Shown: positions 24,121 to 32,354 of the stretch, piece after piece
Position numbering within the stretch: position 1 is the stretch's first letter
How the letters are laid out: each line of letters begins with the position of its first letter
NCBI GenBank assembly: GCA_024636755.1
Contig: JAGXGL010000082.1
Location: 1 to 32,354 of the forward strand
Direction: 5' to 3'
Source: Guyparkeria sp.
GTDB taxonomy: Bacteria > Pseudomonadota > Gammaproteobacteria > Halothiobacillales > Halothiobacillaceae
Length of the DNA: 32,354 nt
Notes under the pieces: model-generated
What the model saw: the letters and a program-made list of their open reading frames with translations, nothing else
Databases searched by the model: none
What the model was told of the DNA's origin: nothing
Translations under genes and position numbers: made by a program

Positions 24121-27100
24121 ATGCAGTTGTCGGATATCGACGTCGTCTGGGTCTTGGTGAGCGCCACGCTGGTGCTGTTGATGCAGGCGGGGTTTCTCGC
24201 CCTGGAAACCGGCGTGACGCGGCGCAAGAACGCGATCAACGTGGCGATGAAGAACGCCGCGGATCTCATGCTCACCTTGCTGGCATTCTGGGCGGTGGGA
24301 TTCGGTCTGATGTTCGGGCCGAGCGTGATGGGCCTGATCGGGGGCGGTGGTTGGTCGCCGAACCTCGCGGATCTGGCCGTCGAGGAGGCGGTCTTCTTCC
24401 TCTTTCAGGCGATGTTCGCCGCGACCGCCGCAACGATCGTCTCCGGGGCCGTCTCCGAGCGGATGTCGTATGTCAGCTACGGGCTGGTCACCCTGGTCGT
24501 GGTGCTATTGCTTTACCCCCTTGCCGGTCACTGGGCCTGGGGCGGGGTATTCGCCACGGGCGACGGTTGGCTGGCCGCGCTCGGCTTCGTCGATTTTGCC
24601 GGCTCGACCGTGGTGCACAGTGTCGGCGGTTGGGTTGCCCTCGCGGCGGTCCTGATCATCGGCCCACGCATCGGTCGTTTCACCGACGAGGGCGCGCAAC
24701 GCATTCCCGCCAGCAACCTGCCACTGGCCTTGCTGGGCGGGCTGTTCTTCCTGATCGGCTGGATCGGCTTTAACGGCGGCAGTGAATTGGGCCTGACCGA
24801 GCGCGTGCCGGCAATCATCGGCAATACCCTTCTGGCCGCCGCGGCGGGGGCGGTGACCGCCCACTTCCTTGGCCTGCGTATCCAGGGTGGCTACGTCGAC
24901 AACCTGTTGCTGCCCTTGAACGGTTTGCTGGCGGGGCTGGTCGCGATCACCGCCGGGGCGCACGCGGTCTCCACCGGGATCGCCGTGCTGATCGGGGCGA
25001 TCGGCGCGGCCGTGATGCTGGTGGTCGATTTATGGATGATCCGCCGTCGGCTGGACGACAGCATCGGTGCCGTGCCGGTCCATCTGGCGGCCGGCATCTG
25101 GGGCACCCTGGCCGTGGGCCTGTTCGGTCAACTCGAGCAATTGGGTACCGGGCTGGGGCGCCTCGAGCAGATCGGGGTGCAGCTGCTCGGCATTGTCGCC
25201 ATCGGCGCGACCACTTTCGTCCTCGCCTGGCTGATCCTGCGTGGCATCGACCGGTGGCGCCCATTGCGCGTGAGTGCGGAGGACGAGATGGTCGGTCTGA
25301 ACGTCAGTGAGCACGGCGCACGGACGGATCTGCTCGATCTGCTCGATGCGATGGAGCGCCAGGCCAATGACACGGATCTGTCCCAGCGTGTGCCGGTCGA
25401 GCCGTTCACCGAAGTCGGGCTGATCGCCCGTCGTTACAACGCGGTGATGGTGGCGCTGGAGAAGGCGGTGAACCGCACCCGGACGATGTTCCGTGACATG
25501 AGTGAGGGCATTGTCACCTTCGACACGGCCGGCCGCGTGATCAGCATCAACCCCGGTGCGGAAAAACTGCTGGCCGTCCCGGAAGAGGGCGTTAGCGGTC
25601 GACCGCTGGATGAATTGTTCAGGCCGTTGCTGGGCGAGCGTCTCGCGCGCGGCATCAACGAACGGCTGCGCTCGGGTTCGATCCAGGAACTGGTCGGCCG
25701 GATCGGCACGCAGGAACGCACCCTCGAACTGCAGGCCTCTCCCAGCGACGAGGCAGGGCAGGCGTTCTACACCGCCGTGTTGCGGGATGTCACCGAACGT
25801 CGTCAGGTGCAGAACCAGCTCGACCGCCAACGGGAACTGGCGCAGGTGACGCTCGAATCGATCGTGGATGCGGTGATCGCCACCGACGAGACGGGGCGGG
25901 TGCGTTTCATCAATGCCAACGCCGGCAATCTGAGCCGTTGGCCGGTCGCGCAAGCGCAGGGCCACTCGTTGTGTGAAATCTTCCGTTTCGAGCAGTCCGC
26001 GGGCCGGCGGGACTGTGACGCGATGATCGCCTCCTTGTTGCGCGAGAAACGGGTGCTCAATGGCACGACAACGTGGAACCTGAGCAATGCAGCCGGCGAA
26101 ACGCGGGTGGTGCAATACACCGCGGCACCCATCTTCGAGCGGGAGGGTGGGATAGCCGGCGGGATCGTGGTCCTGCACGACGTCACCGAAGCCCGCGCCA
26201 TGGAGCGCCAGCTGTCGCACCAGGCGACTCACGATGCACTCACCGGTCTGTTGAACCGGCGCGAGTTCGAGACGCGGCTGGGAGAGGCGCTGGCCGAGAC
26301 AGGTAATCAGGGTCGACGACACGTGCTCTGCTACATCGACCTGGATCAGTTCAAGATCGTCAACGACACCTGTGGGCACCTTGCCGGGGACGAGTTGTTA
26401 CGCCAGATCACCCGGGTGATTGGCGATTGCCTGCGCGAATCGGACACCTTTGCCCGGCTCGGGGGTGACGAGTTCGGCGCGATCTTGAAAGACTGCCCGA
26501 TGAGTGTCGGTCAGGAGTTGGCGGAAGCGATTCGCGAGCAGGTGCATCGTTTTCGCTTCCCGTGGAAGGGCCGCCATTTCGCCGTGGGCAGCAGTATTGG
26601 ATTGGTGGCGCTGGAATCCGGCTGCGGTGACCTGGCCGAGGTGCTGGGACAGGCGGATACCGCCTGCTATGCCGCCAAGGATCGCGGTCGTAATTGCGTG
26701 CACGTGTTCGAGCCGGACGACCGGGAACTGGCCGAGCGCAAGGGGCAGATGCAGTGGGCGTCGCGCATTCGCAGCGCGCTGGACGGCGACCGGCTGAGAC
26801 TCTATTACCAGCCGATCGTGCCCACGGTGACCCCGACCGCGAAGGCCGCTCACCACGAGATTCTGGTGCGCCTGCTCGACGACGAGGACAACCTGGTCCC
26901 GCCCAGTGCCTTCATTCCTGCCGCGGAACGCTACGGATTGATGCTGGAAGTGGATCGGTGGGTGGTGCGCAATACCCTTGCCTGGATGGGTGACCGACAT
27001 CGGGCCGACCCGGGTAACCCCATTGTCTGCGCAATCAACCTCTGCGGTGCCAGCCTGGGGGATGCCGGCCTGCTCGCCGAGATTCAGGTATTGCTCAATC

Positions 27101-27522
27101 GGCACCAGGTGCCCGGCGAGACGGTCTGTTTCGAGATTACCGAGACCAGCGCGATCGGCAATCTGCAGGCCGCCCGGCATTTTATCGACAGGCTCACGGG
27201 AGTCGGCTGCCGCTTTTCGCTGGATGACTTCGGCTCCGGCCTGTCGTCGTTCGGTTACCTGCGCAATTTGCCGGTCCACTTCGTCAAGATCGACGGCACC
27301 TTCATCCGCGAGATTGCAAACAACCCCACCGACGAGGCCATGGTCCGATCCATCCACTCCATCGCCCGCACCATGGGTCTGCAGACCATCGCCGAATTTG
27401 TCGAAAACGCCCAAGCCGTCGAACGGCTCGACGCGATTGGTATCGACTTCGTGCAGGGCTACCACATCGGCCGCCCCCGTCCGCTGGAGCAGCTTGACTG
27501 CGTGAAATGCATGCCGCGATGA
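24121..27522 (+). CDS. Ammonium transporter fused to PAS-PAS-GGDEF-EAL
   Basis: The protein has 1133 residues from ATG 24121 (AAAGGGG 9 nt upstream; an in-frame ATG at 24049 adds 24 unlikely residues). The Amt domain (about 1-400) has eleven-helix character and keeps the pore twin histidines as His166 (VDFAGSTVVH) and His321 (VHLAAGIWG), plus the C-terminal GLNVSEHG motif. A HAMP-like linker (400-450) leads to PAS domains near 457 and 579. The GGDEF domain starts near 704; its active motif is Gly781-Phe785, and an I-site RESD lies at 772-775. The EAL domain has EIL at 913-915, DDFG from Asp1035 and QGYHIGRP near the end. Both cyclic-di-GMP domains thus look catalytically complete. It probably senses or transports ammonium in the inner membrane and adjusts c-di-GMP; transport and signalling are inferred. 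Confidence 0.95.
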   Translation: MQLSDIDVVWVLVSATLVLLMQAGFLALETGVTRRKNAINVAMKNAADLMLTLLAFWAVGFGLMFGPSVMGLIGGGGWSPNLADLAVEEAVFFLFQAMFAATAATIVSGAVSERMSYVSYGLVTLVVVLLLYPLAGHWAWGGVFATGDGWLAALGFVDFAGSTVVHSVGGWVALAAVLIIGPRIGRFTDEGAQRIPASNLPLALLGGLFFLIGWIGFNGGSELGLTERVPAIIGNTLLAAAAGAVTAHFLGLRIQGGYVDNLLLPLNGLLAGLVAITAGAHAVSTGIAVLIGAIGAAVMLVVDLWMIRRRLDDSIGAVPVHLAAGIWGTLAVGLFGQLEQLGTGLGRLEQIGVQLLGIVAIGATTFVLAWLILRGIDRWRPLRVSAEDEMVGLNVSEHGARTDLLDLLDAMERQANDTDLSQRVPVEPFTEVGLIARRYNAVMVALEKAVNRTRTMFRDMSEGIVTFDTAGRVISINPGAEKLLAVPEEGVSGRPLDELFRPLLGERLARGINERLRSGSIQELVGRIGTQERTLELQASPSDEAGQAFYTAVLRDVTERRQVQNQLDRQRELAQVTLESIVDAVIATDETGRVRFINANAGNLSRWPVAQAQGHSLCEIFRFEQSAGRRDCDAMIASLLREKRVLNGTTTWNLSNAAGETRVVQYTAAPIFEREGGIAGGIVVLHDVTEARAMERQLSHQATHDALTGLLNRREFETRLGEALAETGNQGRRHVLCYIDLDQFKIVNDTCGHLAGDELLRQITRVIGDCLRESDTFARLGGDEFGAILKDCPMSVGQELAEAIREQVHRFRFPWKGRHFAVGSSIGLVALESGCGDLAEVLGQADTACYAAKDRGRNCVHVFEPDDRELAERKGQMQWASRIRSALDGDRLRLYYQPIVPTVTPTAKAAHHEILVRLLDDEDNLVPPSAFIPAAERYGLMLEVDRWVVRNTLAWMGDRHRADPGNPIVCAINLCGASLGDAGLLAEIQVLLNRHQVPGETVCFEITETSAIGNLQAARHFIDRLTGVGCRFSLDDFGSGLSSFGYLRNLPVHFVKIDGTFIREIANNPTDEAMVRSIHSIARTMGLQTIAEFVENAQAVERLDAIGIDFVQGYHIGRPRPLEQLDCVKCMPR

Positions 27523-27711
27523 GCCTTCTGACGGTTCACGGGTTGAGCGAAGTGCCCGGCTGAAATTCAATCCACCTCAGTGGCCGGTTCTTGGTGCGGG
27601 ATCGCGGTGCAGCTGGAATGATCGTGTTGACACCATCGAAGGCGACGGCGTCAGCAATCAAGGCGACAGTCTTGGGTAACCCGGCGAAAAAGCTGGTGGT
27701 CGCGCCGTCTC
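27523..27711 (-). other. Convergent intergenic region with possible transposase remnant
   Basis: The region lies between the ends of the Amt fusion and the allophanate hydrolase. The minus strand is open for about 50 codons from 27708, reading GLPKTVALIADAVAFDGVN, then IIPAAPRSRTKNRP. This recalls the LIAD...D...IP...R.KNR segment of IS5-type transposases. It has no start, ends or inverted repeats, so the resemblance may be chance. No clear terminator for either neighbour was found. Confidence 0.25.
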
Positions 27712-29508
27712 CTAGCGCCGTTCGGCCAGGTGGCTACGCCACGAGCCAAGCTCGGTGATATCGGTTGCACCCTGCGTGGCGATGGGTTCGGCAATGAACC
27801 CCGGCACCTCGCTCCCGTCGGCGAGCGTGAGCTTGCCGATGCCGAGCGGCGCGGGGATGCCGGCGACGAACGAGCCGAATTCGCTGGCGGGCACGTCCCA
27901 CACCTCCACGTCGATCGCCGCGCCGCCCTCCGTGACGCGCACCAGCCCGGGGCGCTCGGGCGGGCCGCCGGGCAGGGCGTAGAAGCGATACTCGGGGGCC
28001 GTGCGGGTGGTCTGGGCCAGCCGGCCGCGGCGCTGGGTCAGTTGCCAGTTGAGCGGCAGCCCGCTCAGGTGCGCGCCGCAGACCGCCACCGGGATGACGT
28101 GCTCGCCGCCGGCGTCGAGCGTCTCCTCGGGCAGCGGCTGGTCGGTGGCGCCGAGCCGGTCGACGCTGGCCCGCTGCAGCCGGTCGCCGAGTGCGAGCAG
28201 GTCGCGGTCGGTGAACGCCGGGGCGAACAGGGTGACGCCGAACGGCAGCCCGTCATCGCGGAATCCCGCCGGCACGGCGAGCGCGGCGAAGTCGAGCAGG
28301 TTCATGAAGTTGGTGTAGTAGCCCAGGTCGCTGTTCTTCTGCACCGGGTCGGCCTCGACCTCGTCGATGCGGTAGTGGCGCCCGGCGGTGGGCGTGACGA
28401 CCAGATCCACGTCGGCCCAGACCGTTTCGGTCTGCCGCCGCAACTCGGCCAGCCGGTACTGCGCCTTGAAGGCCTCGGCGGCCCGGGGCGTGGCGCCGCC
28501 GGCGATGATCTGCCGGGTGACCGGGTGCAGGCTGTCGGCGGACTGCTCGATGAATGGCTCGATCGCGGCATAGCGCTCGGCCACCCACGGCCCCTCGTAG
28601 AGCAGGCGCGCGGCCTCGAGAAACGGGCCGAAGTCGATCTCCACGGCGGTGCCGCCCAGCGCGGCGAGGCGATCGATGGTGGTATCGAAGCGCCCCGGGT
28701 TCTCCGCATCGCCGAAGAAGGCCAACTGCTCGCGGCGGGGCACGCCAAAGCGAAAACCTGTCGCCGGGATCGCGGCGTGGCCGAACTCGGGCACCCGGTC
28801 GGGGCGGGCAAAGGCATCATCGCTATCGAAGACCGCGGCCACATCGAGCACCCGCTGGGCGTCCGGCCCGGTCAGGGCGAAGATCGAGACGGTATCGAGC
28901 GTGCGGCAGGCCGGGACCACGCCACCGGCGCTCAACAGCCCGCGGGTGGGCTTGACGCCGACGAGGTTGTTGAACATCGCCGGCACCCGGCCCGAGCCGG
29001 CGGTGTCGGTGCCCAGCGAGAAGGCCACCTGGCCGAGTGCGACGGCGACCGCCGAACCCGAGCTTGACCCGCCGGAGAGGTAATCCGGATCGAAGGCGTT
29101 GTGACAGGCGCCGTAGGGCGAGCGGGTGCCGACCAGGCCGGTGGCGAACTGGTCGAGGTTGGTCTTGCCCACCGGCACCGCCCCCGCCTCGATCAGGCGC
29201 TGGACCACGAACGCCGAACGCTCGGGCGTGTAGGCGTAGTCCGGGCAGGCGGCCGTGGTGGGCACGCCGGCGAGATCGATGTTGTCCTTGATCGCGAACG
29301 GCACCCCGTAGAGCGGCAGGTCGGCCGGATCGGCGGCCTCGAGGCGCTCGAGGTAGGGCTCGAGCTGCGCCTCGTCGAGCATGGTGATCCAGACGCGGTG
29401 TTCGTCGCCGGCACGGATGGTCTGCATCGTGGCACGCAGGTGGTCGCGCACACGCAATTGGCCGGTTCGGTACGCGGCGAGCAGGTCGGTGATGGTCGTG
29501 GCTGTCAT
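27712..29508 (-). CDS. atzF: Allophanate hydrolase AtzF
   Basis: The protein has 598 residues from ATG 29508, preceded by AGGAA 6 nt upstream; an ATG ten codons earlier lacks a ribosome site. The amidase-signature domain (1-~450) has the Lys of FAIKDNIDL, the cis-Ser region SGGSSSGSAVAVALG, and the nucleophile region GTDTAGSGRVPA. A C-terminal domain (~470-598) ends IGKLTLADGSEVPGF...DITELGSW. It splits allophanate to ammonium and CO2. Its C-terminal domain acts on the first decarboxylation product according to work on AtzF. It lies 37 nt after the urea carboxylase gene and completes ATP-dependent urea degradation. A decayed copy of its C-terminal domain sits at 22247-22462. Confidence 0.95.
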   Translation of the reverse strand: MTATTITDLLAAYRTGQLRVRDHLRATMQTIRAGDEHRVWITMLDEAQLEPYLERLEAADPADLPLYGVPFAIKDNIDLAGVPTTAACPDYAYTPERSAFVVQRLIEAGAVPVGKTNLDQFATGLVGTRSPYGACHNAFDPDYLSGGSSSGSAVAVALGQVAFSLGTDTAGSGRVPAMFNNLVGVKPTRGLLSAGGVVPACRTLDTVSIFALTGPDAQRVLDVAAVFDSDDAFARPDRVPEFGHAAIPATGFRFGVPRREQLAFFGDAENPGRFDTTIDRLAALGGTAVEIDFGPFLEAARLLYEGPWVAERYAAIEPFIEQSADSLHPVTRQIIAGGATPRAAEAFKAQYRLAELRRQTETVWADVDLVVTPTAGRHYRIDEVEADPVQKNSDLGYYTNFMNLLDFAALAVPAGFRDDGLPFGVTLFAPAFTDRDLLALGDRLQRASVDRLGATDQPLPEETLDAGGEHVIPVAVCGAHLSGLPLNWQLTQRRGRLAQTTRTAPEYRFYALPGGPPERPGLVRVTEGGAAIDVEVWDVPASEFGSFVAGIPAPLGIGKLTLADGSEVPGFIAEPIATQGATDITELGSWRSHLAERR

Positions 29509-29545
29509 GGTCGTTCCTGGCAAGGCCGTACTGGGCATGGGCGGG

Positions 29546-32354
29546 TCACTCGGCGTGGTCGAGCACGATCAGGGTCTGTCCGGGCTTGACCTGGTCGTCT
29601 TCCTTGCACAGCACGCGGGCCACCGTGCCGGCGACCTCGCTGTCGACGTGGATTTCCATCTTCATCGACTCGAGCACCAACAAGGTCTGGCCGGGTTCGA
29701 TCCGGTCGCCGACGTTGACCTCGAGCTTCCAGACCACGCCGTGGACGTGCTCGGAGATGGCGGTCTGGCCATCGCCGATCTCGATGGTGTCGATGCCGGT
29801 GTCGACCGGCTCGGACTCGGATTCGTAGTTGGCCTGACCGGTGGCGATCCAGTGCTGCCGCTCGGCCTCGAAGGCGGCCTGCTGGCGGTCCTTGAAGGTG
29901 CGGATCTCCGCGGCGTGCTCTTCGAGAAAGCGGTTGTAGCGCCCCAGCGAGAAGGTGGTCTCCTCGATCTCCAGGCGCACGCCGCCGTGCGGGAAGGCAT
30001 CGCGCATCCGCAGCAACTCCTCCTCGCTGACCTCGTAGTAGCGGATCTGGTCGAAAAAGCGCAGCAGCCACGGTTGTTGGAATTCGGGCGTGCGCTTGTA
30101 GCGGTTCCAGATCGGCAGCGTGCGGCCGACGAACTGGTAGCCACCCGGGCCCTCCATACCGTAGATGCACATGTACGAGCCCCCGATGCCCACCGCGTTC
30201 TCCGGCGTCCAGGTGCGCGCCGGGTTGTACTTGGTGGTTACCAGGCGGTGGCGCGGATCGACCGGGGTTGCCAGCGGTGCCGAGAGGTAGACGTCGCCCA
30301 GGCCCATGACCAGGTACGAGGCGTCATAGACGATCCGCTTGACCTCCGCCTCGCTGTCCAGCCCGTTGATCCGGCGGATGAACTCGATGTTGCGTGGGCA
30401 CCAGGGCGCGTCCTTGCGCACCGATTGCATGTACTTCTCGGTGGCCAGTTGCGTCTGGCTGTCATCCCAGGCCAGCGGCAGATGGATGATCCGCGAGGGC
30501 AGCTCGGTGTCCTCGAGGCTCTTGAGCTCGTTTTCCGCCTGATCGAGGATCGCCAGCAGGCGCTCGGTGGGCAGCCGGGCCGGCTCGTAGTGGAGCTGCA
30601 GGCTGCGCACCCCCGGCGTCATCTCGACGATGCCGTCGATGCCTTGCTCGTTGAGCCACTCCAGCAGGGCCTGGACGCGAAACCGCAGCGAAAGGTCGAG
30701 CACGATCGGGCCGTACTCGACCAGCAGGTACTTGTCGCCGGCGGGGCGGTAGGTCACGCCCACCGGGTGCTCGCCGTCCTCTGCGCGGCGCTCGCGGATT
30801 ATGGGGGTGGTGATCTCGGCGCGCTCGGCCTCGCGTTCGGCCGGTTCGAGCCGGTCGATCGCCTGATCCTGCTCGCGCTCGAGGCGGTTGGCCTCGGCCA
30901 GCGTGGTGGGCACGAAGCGGATGGTGTCGCCGGGCTTTAACTGGCCGAGCTTCCACAGGTCGGCGGTGACGATGGTCGCCGGGCAGACGAACCCGCCCAG
31001 GCTGGGGCCGTCCGGGCCCAGGATCACCGGCATGTCGCCGGTAAAATCGATGGTGCCGACGGCGTAGGCGTTGTCGTGGATGTTCGACGGGTGCAGGCCC
31101 GCCTCGCCGCCGTCCTCGCGGGCCCACTCGGGCTTGGGCCCGATCAGGCGCACGCCGGTGCGGCTGGAGTTGTAGTGCACCTCCCAGTCGGTGCCGAAGA
31201 ACATCTCGATGTCATCGGAGGTGAAGAAGTCCGGCGCGCCGTGGGGGCCGTAGATGGTGCGGATGTCCCAGGCATTGTCGTAGTCGGGGATCGACGCGGC
31301 GGGCATGGCTTCGGGCTTGCCGGCAGTCTGCTGGCCGACATGCAGCACGTCGCCCGGCCAGAGCACGCGCCCGCCGTGGCCGCCCATCTGGCCGAGGGTG
31401 AAGGTCGAGCGGCTGCCCATGTGCAGGGGGGCGTCCAGCCCGCCGCGCAAGGCGAGATAGGCGCGTGCGCCCGTTCCTTCGACCGCGCCGACCTTGAGCA
31501 TCTGGCCGCGTCGGACGCTCACCGGCTCCCAGAACGCCACGGGTTCGTCGTCGAGCGTGGTCGCCATGGTGGCGCCGGTCAGGGCGATGGTCGCATCGAC
31601 GTTGAACTTGAGCGTCGGGCCGTTGACCGTTACCTCCAGGCCAGCGGCCTCCTCGGGGTTGCCGACCAGGCGGTTGGCCTGGCGGAAGGCGAGCCTGTCC
31701 ATCGGGCCGGAGGGCGGCACGCCGATGTCCCAGTAGCCGACGCGGCCGGGGTAGTCCTGAATGGTGGTCTGCGTGCCGGGGCTGAGCACCTCGACGGTCG
31801 GTGCGAGGTACTCGATCCCAGCCAGGTGCGCGGTGGTGTAGTGCCCGGCCTCGAAGCCGGGATCGGTGGCCACCTGGCGCAGGTAGAGCCGGTTGGTCTC
31901 CAGTCCGTGGATGGCGGTCTGGTCGAGCGCCTCGCGCAATCGGCGAAGGGCGTCCTCCCGGTTGGGGGCTCGGACGATCAGCTTGGCGAGCATCGGGTCG
32001 TAGAAGGGCGAGATCTCCGTGCCGCTTTCCACCCAGGTCTCGATGCGGGTATCCGCGGGCCAGCGCACATCGGTGAGCAGGCCGGTGGAGGGCTGGAAGT
32101 TCTTGCCGGGGTCTTCGGCGTACAGGCGGACCTGGATCGAGTGGCCCTCGATGCCCGCCGGGCGCAGGGTCTCGAGGTCCGGCAGGTCGCCGGCGGCGCC
32201 GCGTACCATCCACTCGACCAGGTCCACGCCGGTGACCTCCTCGGTCACGCCGTGCTCCACCTGCAGGCGGGTGTTGACCTCGAGGAAGTAGAAGCGCCCG
32301 GTGTCGTCGTCGAGGATGTACTCCACCGTACCGGCCGAGCGGTAGTTCACGCCG
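29546..32354 (-). CDS. uca: Urea carboxylase (5' end outside window)
   Basis: The reading is open to the right edge, so about 935 C-terminal residues of a ~1200-residue protein are present. From the edge: the end of the biotin carboxylase domain (YFLEVNTRLQVEHGVTEEVTG), the biotin carboxylase C-terminal domain (~70-175), a carboxyltransferase A/B-type domain from about 190 (LSPGTQTTIQDYPGRVGYW), a C/D-type domain about 540-770, and a C-terminal biotinyl domain with the biotin lysine in VLESMKMEIH. The domain order is that of urea carboxylase rather than acetyl- or propionyl-CoA carboxylase. It carboxylates urea to allophanate with ATP and bicarbonate in the cytoplasm; the following atzF finishes the pathway. 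Urea or guanidine-related substrates are both possible in this family. The promoter is outside the window. Confidence 0.93.
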   Translation of the reverse strand, partial: GVNYRSAGTVEYILDDDTGRFYFLEVNTRLQVEHGVTEEVTGVDLVEWMVRGAAGDLPDLETLRPAGIEGHSIQVRLYAEDPGKNFQPSTGLLTDVRWPADTRIETWVESGTEISPFYDPMLAKLIVRAPNREDALRRLREALDQTAIHGLETNRLYLRQVATDPGFEAGHYTTAHLAGIEYLAPTVEVLSPGTQTTIQDYPGRVGYWDIGVPPSGPMDRLAFRQANRLVGNPEEAAGLEVTVNGPTLKFNVDATIALTGATMATTLDDEPVAFWEPVSVRRGQMLKVGAVEGTGARAYLALRGGLDAPLHMGSRSTFTLGQMGGHGGRVLWPGDVLHVGQQTAGKPEAMPAASIPDYDNAWDIRTIYGPHGAPDFFTSDDIEMFFGTDWEVHYNSSRTGVRLIGPKPEWAREDGGEAGLHPSNIHDNAYAVGTIDFTGDMPVILGPDGPSLGGFVCPATIVTADLWKLGQLKPGDTIRFVPTTLAEANRLEREQDQAIDRLEPAEREAERAEITTPIIRERRAEDGEHPVGVTYRPAGDKYLLVEYGPIVLDLSLRFRVQALLEWLNEQGIDGIVEMTPGVRSLQLHYEPARLPTERLLAILDQAENELKSLEDTELPSRIIHLPLAWDDSQTQLATEKYMQSVRKDAPWCPRNIEFIRRINGLDSEAEVKRIVYDASYLVMGLGDVYLSAPLATPVDPRHRLVTTKYNPARTWTPENAVGIGGSYMCIYGMEGPGGYQFVGRTLPIWNRYKRTPEFQQPWLLRFFDQIRYYEVSEEELLRMRDAFPHGGVRLEIEETTFSLGRYNRFLEEHAAEIRTFKDRQQAAFEAERQHWIATGQANYESESEPVDTGIDTIEIGDGQTAISEHVHGVVWKLEVNVGDRIEPGQTLLVLESMKMEIHVDSEVAGTVARVLCKEDDQVKPGQTLIVLDHAE

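Overview
The window is a GC-rich stretch of a gammaproteobacterial-type chromosome. Protein resemblances (NorR/Hmp, NirBD, NasA, NrtABD, CysG, urea carboxylase) fit a free-living, possibly halophilic or sulfur-oxidising gammaproteobacterium, but the genus cannot be fixed from sequence alone. No rRNA, tRNA, CRISPR array or intact insertion sequence was seen.

Left end (1-5400): a nitric-oxide defence pair, norR (minus, cut by the window edge) and hmp (plus), are divergent. Between them lie a sigma-54 promoter and three GT-N7-AC NorR-type boxes. Next come decay and accessory material: a 47-codon relic of a type I restriction methylase (hsdM), an intact Fic-family AMPylase-like protein with a perfect 16-bp inverted repeat just upstream, and a broken Acg-family nitroreductase (nonsense codon plus frameshift).

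Core (5398-22213, all minus strand): a 17-kb nitrate assimilation block. In transcription order it is nasT-nasS (regulator and cytoplasmic nitrate sensor), nrtA-nrtB-nrtD (nitrate ABC importer), a stand-alone FAD/NAD(P) oxidoreductase, nirB-nirD (nitrite reductase), nasA (nitrate reductase), cysG and hemD (siroheme), mobA and moeA (molybdenum cofactor). Transport, both reductases and both of their cofactors are packed together with many 4-bp start/stop overlaps.

The best regulatory signal is a matched pair of leaders, one before nrtA and one inside the block before nasA. Each has a sigma-54 -24/-12 promoter, then two hexaloop hairpins with A at loop position 1 and G at position 4 (the ANTAR-target signature). 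An intrinsic terminator follows, and its 5' arm shares bases with the second hexaloop. nasT encodes an ANTAR protein, so the pathway can be read as NtrC/sigma-54 initiation followed by NasT/NasS nitrate-controlled antitermination. nasTS itself has a sigma-54 promoter and an NtrC-like site.

Right end (22213-32354): a frameshifted relic of an allophanate-hydrolase C-terminal domain, a homocysteine S-methyltransferase family gene (minus), and a large plus-strand gene fusing an ammonium transporter to two PAS domains, GGDEF and EAL. This fusion suggests that external ammonium is coupled to cyclic-di-GMP. Last comes a urea carboxylase-allophanate hydrolase operon (minus; the carboxylase is cut by the window edge). 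The theme is inorganic and urea nitrogen acquisition, with nitrogen-status sensing and NO detoxification.
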